Below are positions 63,068 to 64,000 of a stretch of 64,000 bases of DNA, piece after piece; the stretch's first letter is position 1, and each line of letters begins with the position of its first letter. A program made the translations under genes and the position numbers. Origin of the DNA: Streptomyces sporangiiformans (GTDB lineage Bacteria; Actinomycetota; Actinomycetes; Streptomycetales; Streptomycetaceae); the NCBI RefSeq assembly GCF_005768555.2, contig NZ_VCHX02000168.1:1-64000 (forward strand), written 5' to 3'. The notes below the pieces were generated by a model that worked only from the letters and a program-made list of their open reading frames with translations, was not told the DNA's origin and did no database searches.

Positions 63068-63412
63068 ATGGCGGCCCACACACCGGCTGAGCAGGCCCTG
63101 GCCCGCTCATACACCACCGGTGACGGCAGTATGAGGTTCAACATCACCGATCTGTCGGTCGATCATCACCCCGACCGCAGTGCGACGTTGACGTACTGGC
63201 TCACCGCGGAGCGTCAGGGCCGTCCCGACGAGCGCTGGGTGGTCACGCTTCCCTGGGACGACAAGTCCTTCGCGGACGTGCTCACCTCGTCGTCCCCCGA
63301 TCCCGACCGACTCCGGCAACTCGTGCACATCGTCCACACCCTGCTGGAAGAGTGGTGGGACACCAAGGGATACAACCGTCAGTCGGCGAAAATGGGACGC
63401 CAACGTCCTTGA
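63068..63412 (+). CDS. Small cytoplasmic protein, possible partner of the secreted protein
   Basis: A 114-residue soluble protein with no signal peptide: FNITDLSVDHHPDRSATLTYWLTAERQGRPDERWVVTLPWDDKSFADVLTSSSPDPDRLRQLVHIVHTLLEEWWDTKGYNRQ. Beta strands are followed by a long C-terminal helix with HTLLEEWWDTK. I do not recognise the family. Size, lack of export signal and position directly after a secreted toxin-like gene would fit an immunity protein, but only context supports that. The ATG has GGCGGAG just upstream. The C-terminal residues are polar. Followed by a strong terminator. Confidence 0.65.
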   Translation: MAAHTPAEQALARSYTTGDGSMRFNITDLSVDHHPDRSATLTYWLTAERQGRPDERWVVTLPWDDKSFADVLTSSSPDPDRLRQLVHIVHTLLEEWWDTKGYNRQSAKMGRQRP

Positions 63413-63432
63413 GTCGCCGACTCTCTTGAGGC

Positions 63433-63472
63433 CGGGCCCCGCCTCCCCGAAGGATGGGGGGGGCGGGGCCCG
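63433..63472. terminator. Bidirectional terminator between convergent genes
   Basis: CGGGCCCCGCC (63433-63443) pairs with GGCGGGGCCCG (63462-63472). The loop contains TCCCC/GGGGG, which extends the stem. It separates the small gene from the convergent MFS gene. Confidence 0.85.
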
Positions 63473-63488
63473 ACTTCGAGTACCGCGC

Positions 63489-64000
63489 TCATGCGGCCTG
63501 CACCTCTTCCCTGGCCTCCAGGTGTATCTGCCGAGTGTGCTGGGAGCGTTGTGCCCAGCGGACGGCGAGTGGCGCGACCAGGCCCGTCAGAGCGAACATC
63601 GCTCCCACGACGTACCACCCTGGCCGCCCCCATGTGATGCAGAGCGCGATGAGCAGACCTGGCCCGAGGGCTTCGGCCAGTCCGGCTCCCAGGCCGAACA
63701 CGCCCAAGTACTGGCCGGTGGCGTGCTGTGGGGCAAGAGCAAAGGACACCTCGAAACCGGCGGCCGAGTGCCACAGCTCACCGACGGTATGGATCACCAC
63801 TGCGGTGATGAGCAGCATGGCAGCGGCCCACGCCGGCACCCCCGCGGCCAGCGAGATCATCGAGCAGGAGACAAGGAAGGCCACGCCCGCTCGCCGGTAG
63901 GCGTTGCCACCGGCCTTGGGGGAATCGATGCTGCGGCTGGCCCGCACCTGACAGGCGACGACGATCACGGTGCCGGTGAGCATGGTGCCCGAGATGAGCC
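63489..64000 (-). CDS. MFS transporter, C-terminal part (runs off the window)
   Basis: About 170 C-terminal residues of a major-facilitator protein whose start lies beyond the window end; the frame is open to base 64000. Four or five TM helices are seen: MLTGTVIVVACQV, AGVAFLVSCSMISLAAGVPAWAAAMLLITAVVIHTVGELWHSAAGFEVSFALAP, GQYLGVFGLGAGLAEALGPGLLIALCITWG and WYVVGAMFALTGLVAPLAVRW. The GELWHSAAG...ATGQYLGVFGLG pattern suggests an MdtH/YfnC-like branch. Substrate cannot be inferred. Confidence 0.8.
   Translation of the reverse strand, partial: LISGTMLTGTVIVVACQVRASRSIDSPKAGGNAYRRAGVAFLVSCSMISLAAGVPAWAAAMLLITAVVIHTVGELWHSAAGFEVSFALAPQHATGQYLGVFGLGAGLAEALGPGLLIALCITWGRPGWYVVGAMFALTGLVAPLAVRWAQRSQHTRQIHLEAREEVQAA

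Overview
The window is chromosomal DNA from a Streptomyces or a very close relative. Support comes from the very high GC with strong third-position GC, GTG/TTG starts, SARP/AfsR-type and SpoIIE-type regulators, a sigF/sigN sigma-factor pair, a perfectly spaced DmdR/IdeR-type iron box, and the intergenic repeat family typical of streptomycetes. There is no rRNA, CRISPR array, transposase or integrase. The only complete RNA gene is a tRNA-Ser(CGA). One short 3' fragment of a second tRNA-Ser looks like an integration scar.

Layout. 0-3.6 kb: a GPP34 protein, a degenerate stretch with a truncated flavin monooxygenase abutting the tRNA-Ser fragment, and a nitronate monooxygenase. 3.7-12 kb: a DUF234-type ATPase, a redox gene pair divergent from a large AfsR-like regulator, a phosphorothioate-sensing HNH restriction enzyme, and an Fpg/Nei glycosylase. 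12-20 kb: GH15 hydrolase, a quinone-oxidoreductase-like gene, an unusual two-RCK ion-channel-like protein overlapping a tiny Cys-rich gene, and a PAS/GAF/SpoIIE/HATPase regulator. 20-26.6 kb: orphan rutA, a 549-residue protein I cannot assign, an NDH-2-like flavoprotein, and two exported proteins (carbonic anhydrase, beta-propeller). 26.8-33 kb: a coherent sugar-acid operon (manD, mannonate/polyol dehydrogenase, MHS symporter, idonate-type dehydrogenase) divergent from its GntR regulator. 33-38 kb: TetR regulator, CopC-CopD copper protein, SDR plus cupin, and a truncated penicillin-acylase gene behind an iron box.

38-47 kb is a conserved core block: HhH-GPD repair protein, HdeD-like membrane protein, LytR_C protein, upp, the tadA pair, tRNA-Ser, small membrane and Dabb proteins, sigF and sigN. 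47-54.7 kb holds two drug-efflux modules. The first is MarR plus an EmrB/QacA exporter fused to three carboxypeptidase-regulatory-like repeats, with a YceI protein behind it. The second is an EmrB/QacA exporter plus TetR. Each has a convincing palindromic operator. 54.8-61 kb is a response regulator-histidine kinase-GT2/GtrA-GT39 operon coupled by ATGA overlaps, preceded by five TCAGC words spaced exactly 11 bp. 61-64 kb ends with a DUF2797 protein, a small secreted protein with a nuclease-toxin-like motif and a small partner gene, and a partial MFS transporter.

The points most worth following up are the secreted HIKRRH protein and its neighbour with an unusual leader, the 549-residue orphan, the exporter/CarboxypepD_reg fusion, the 11-bp repeat array, the tRNA-linked scar, and the iron-box-controlled acylase remnant.
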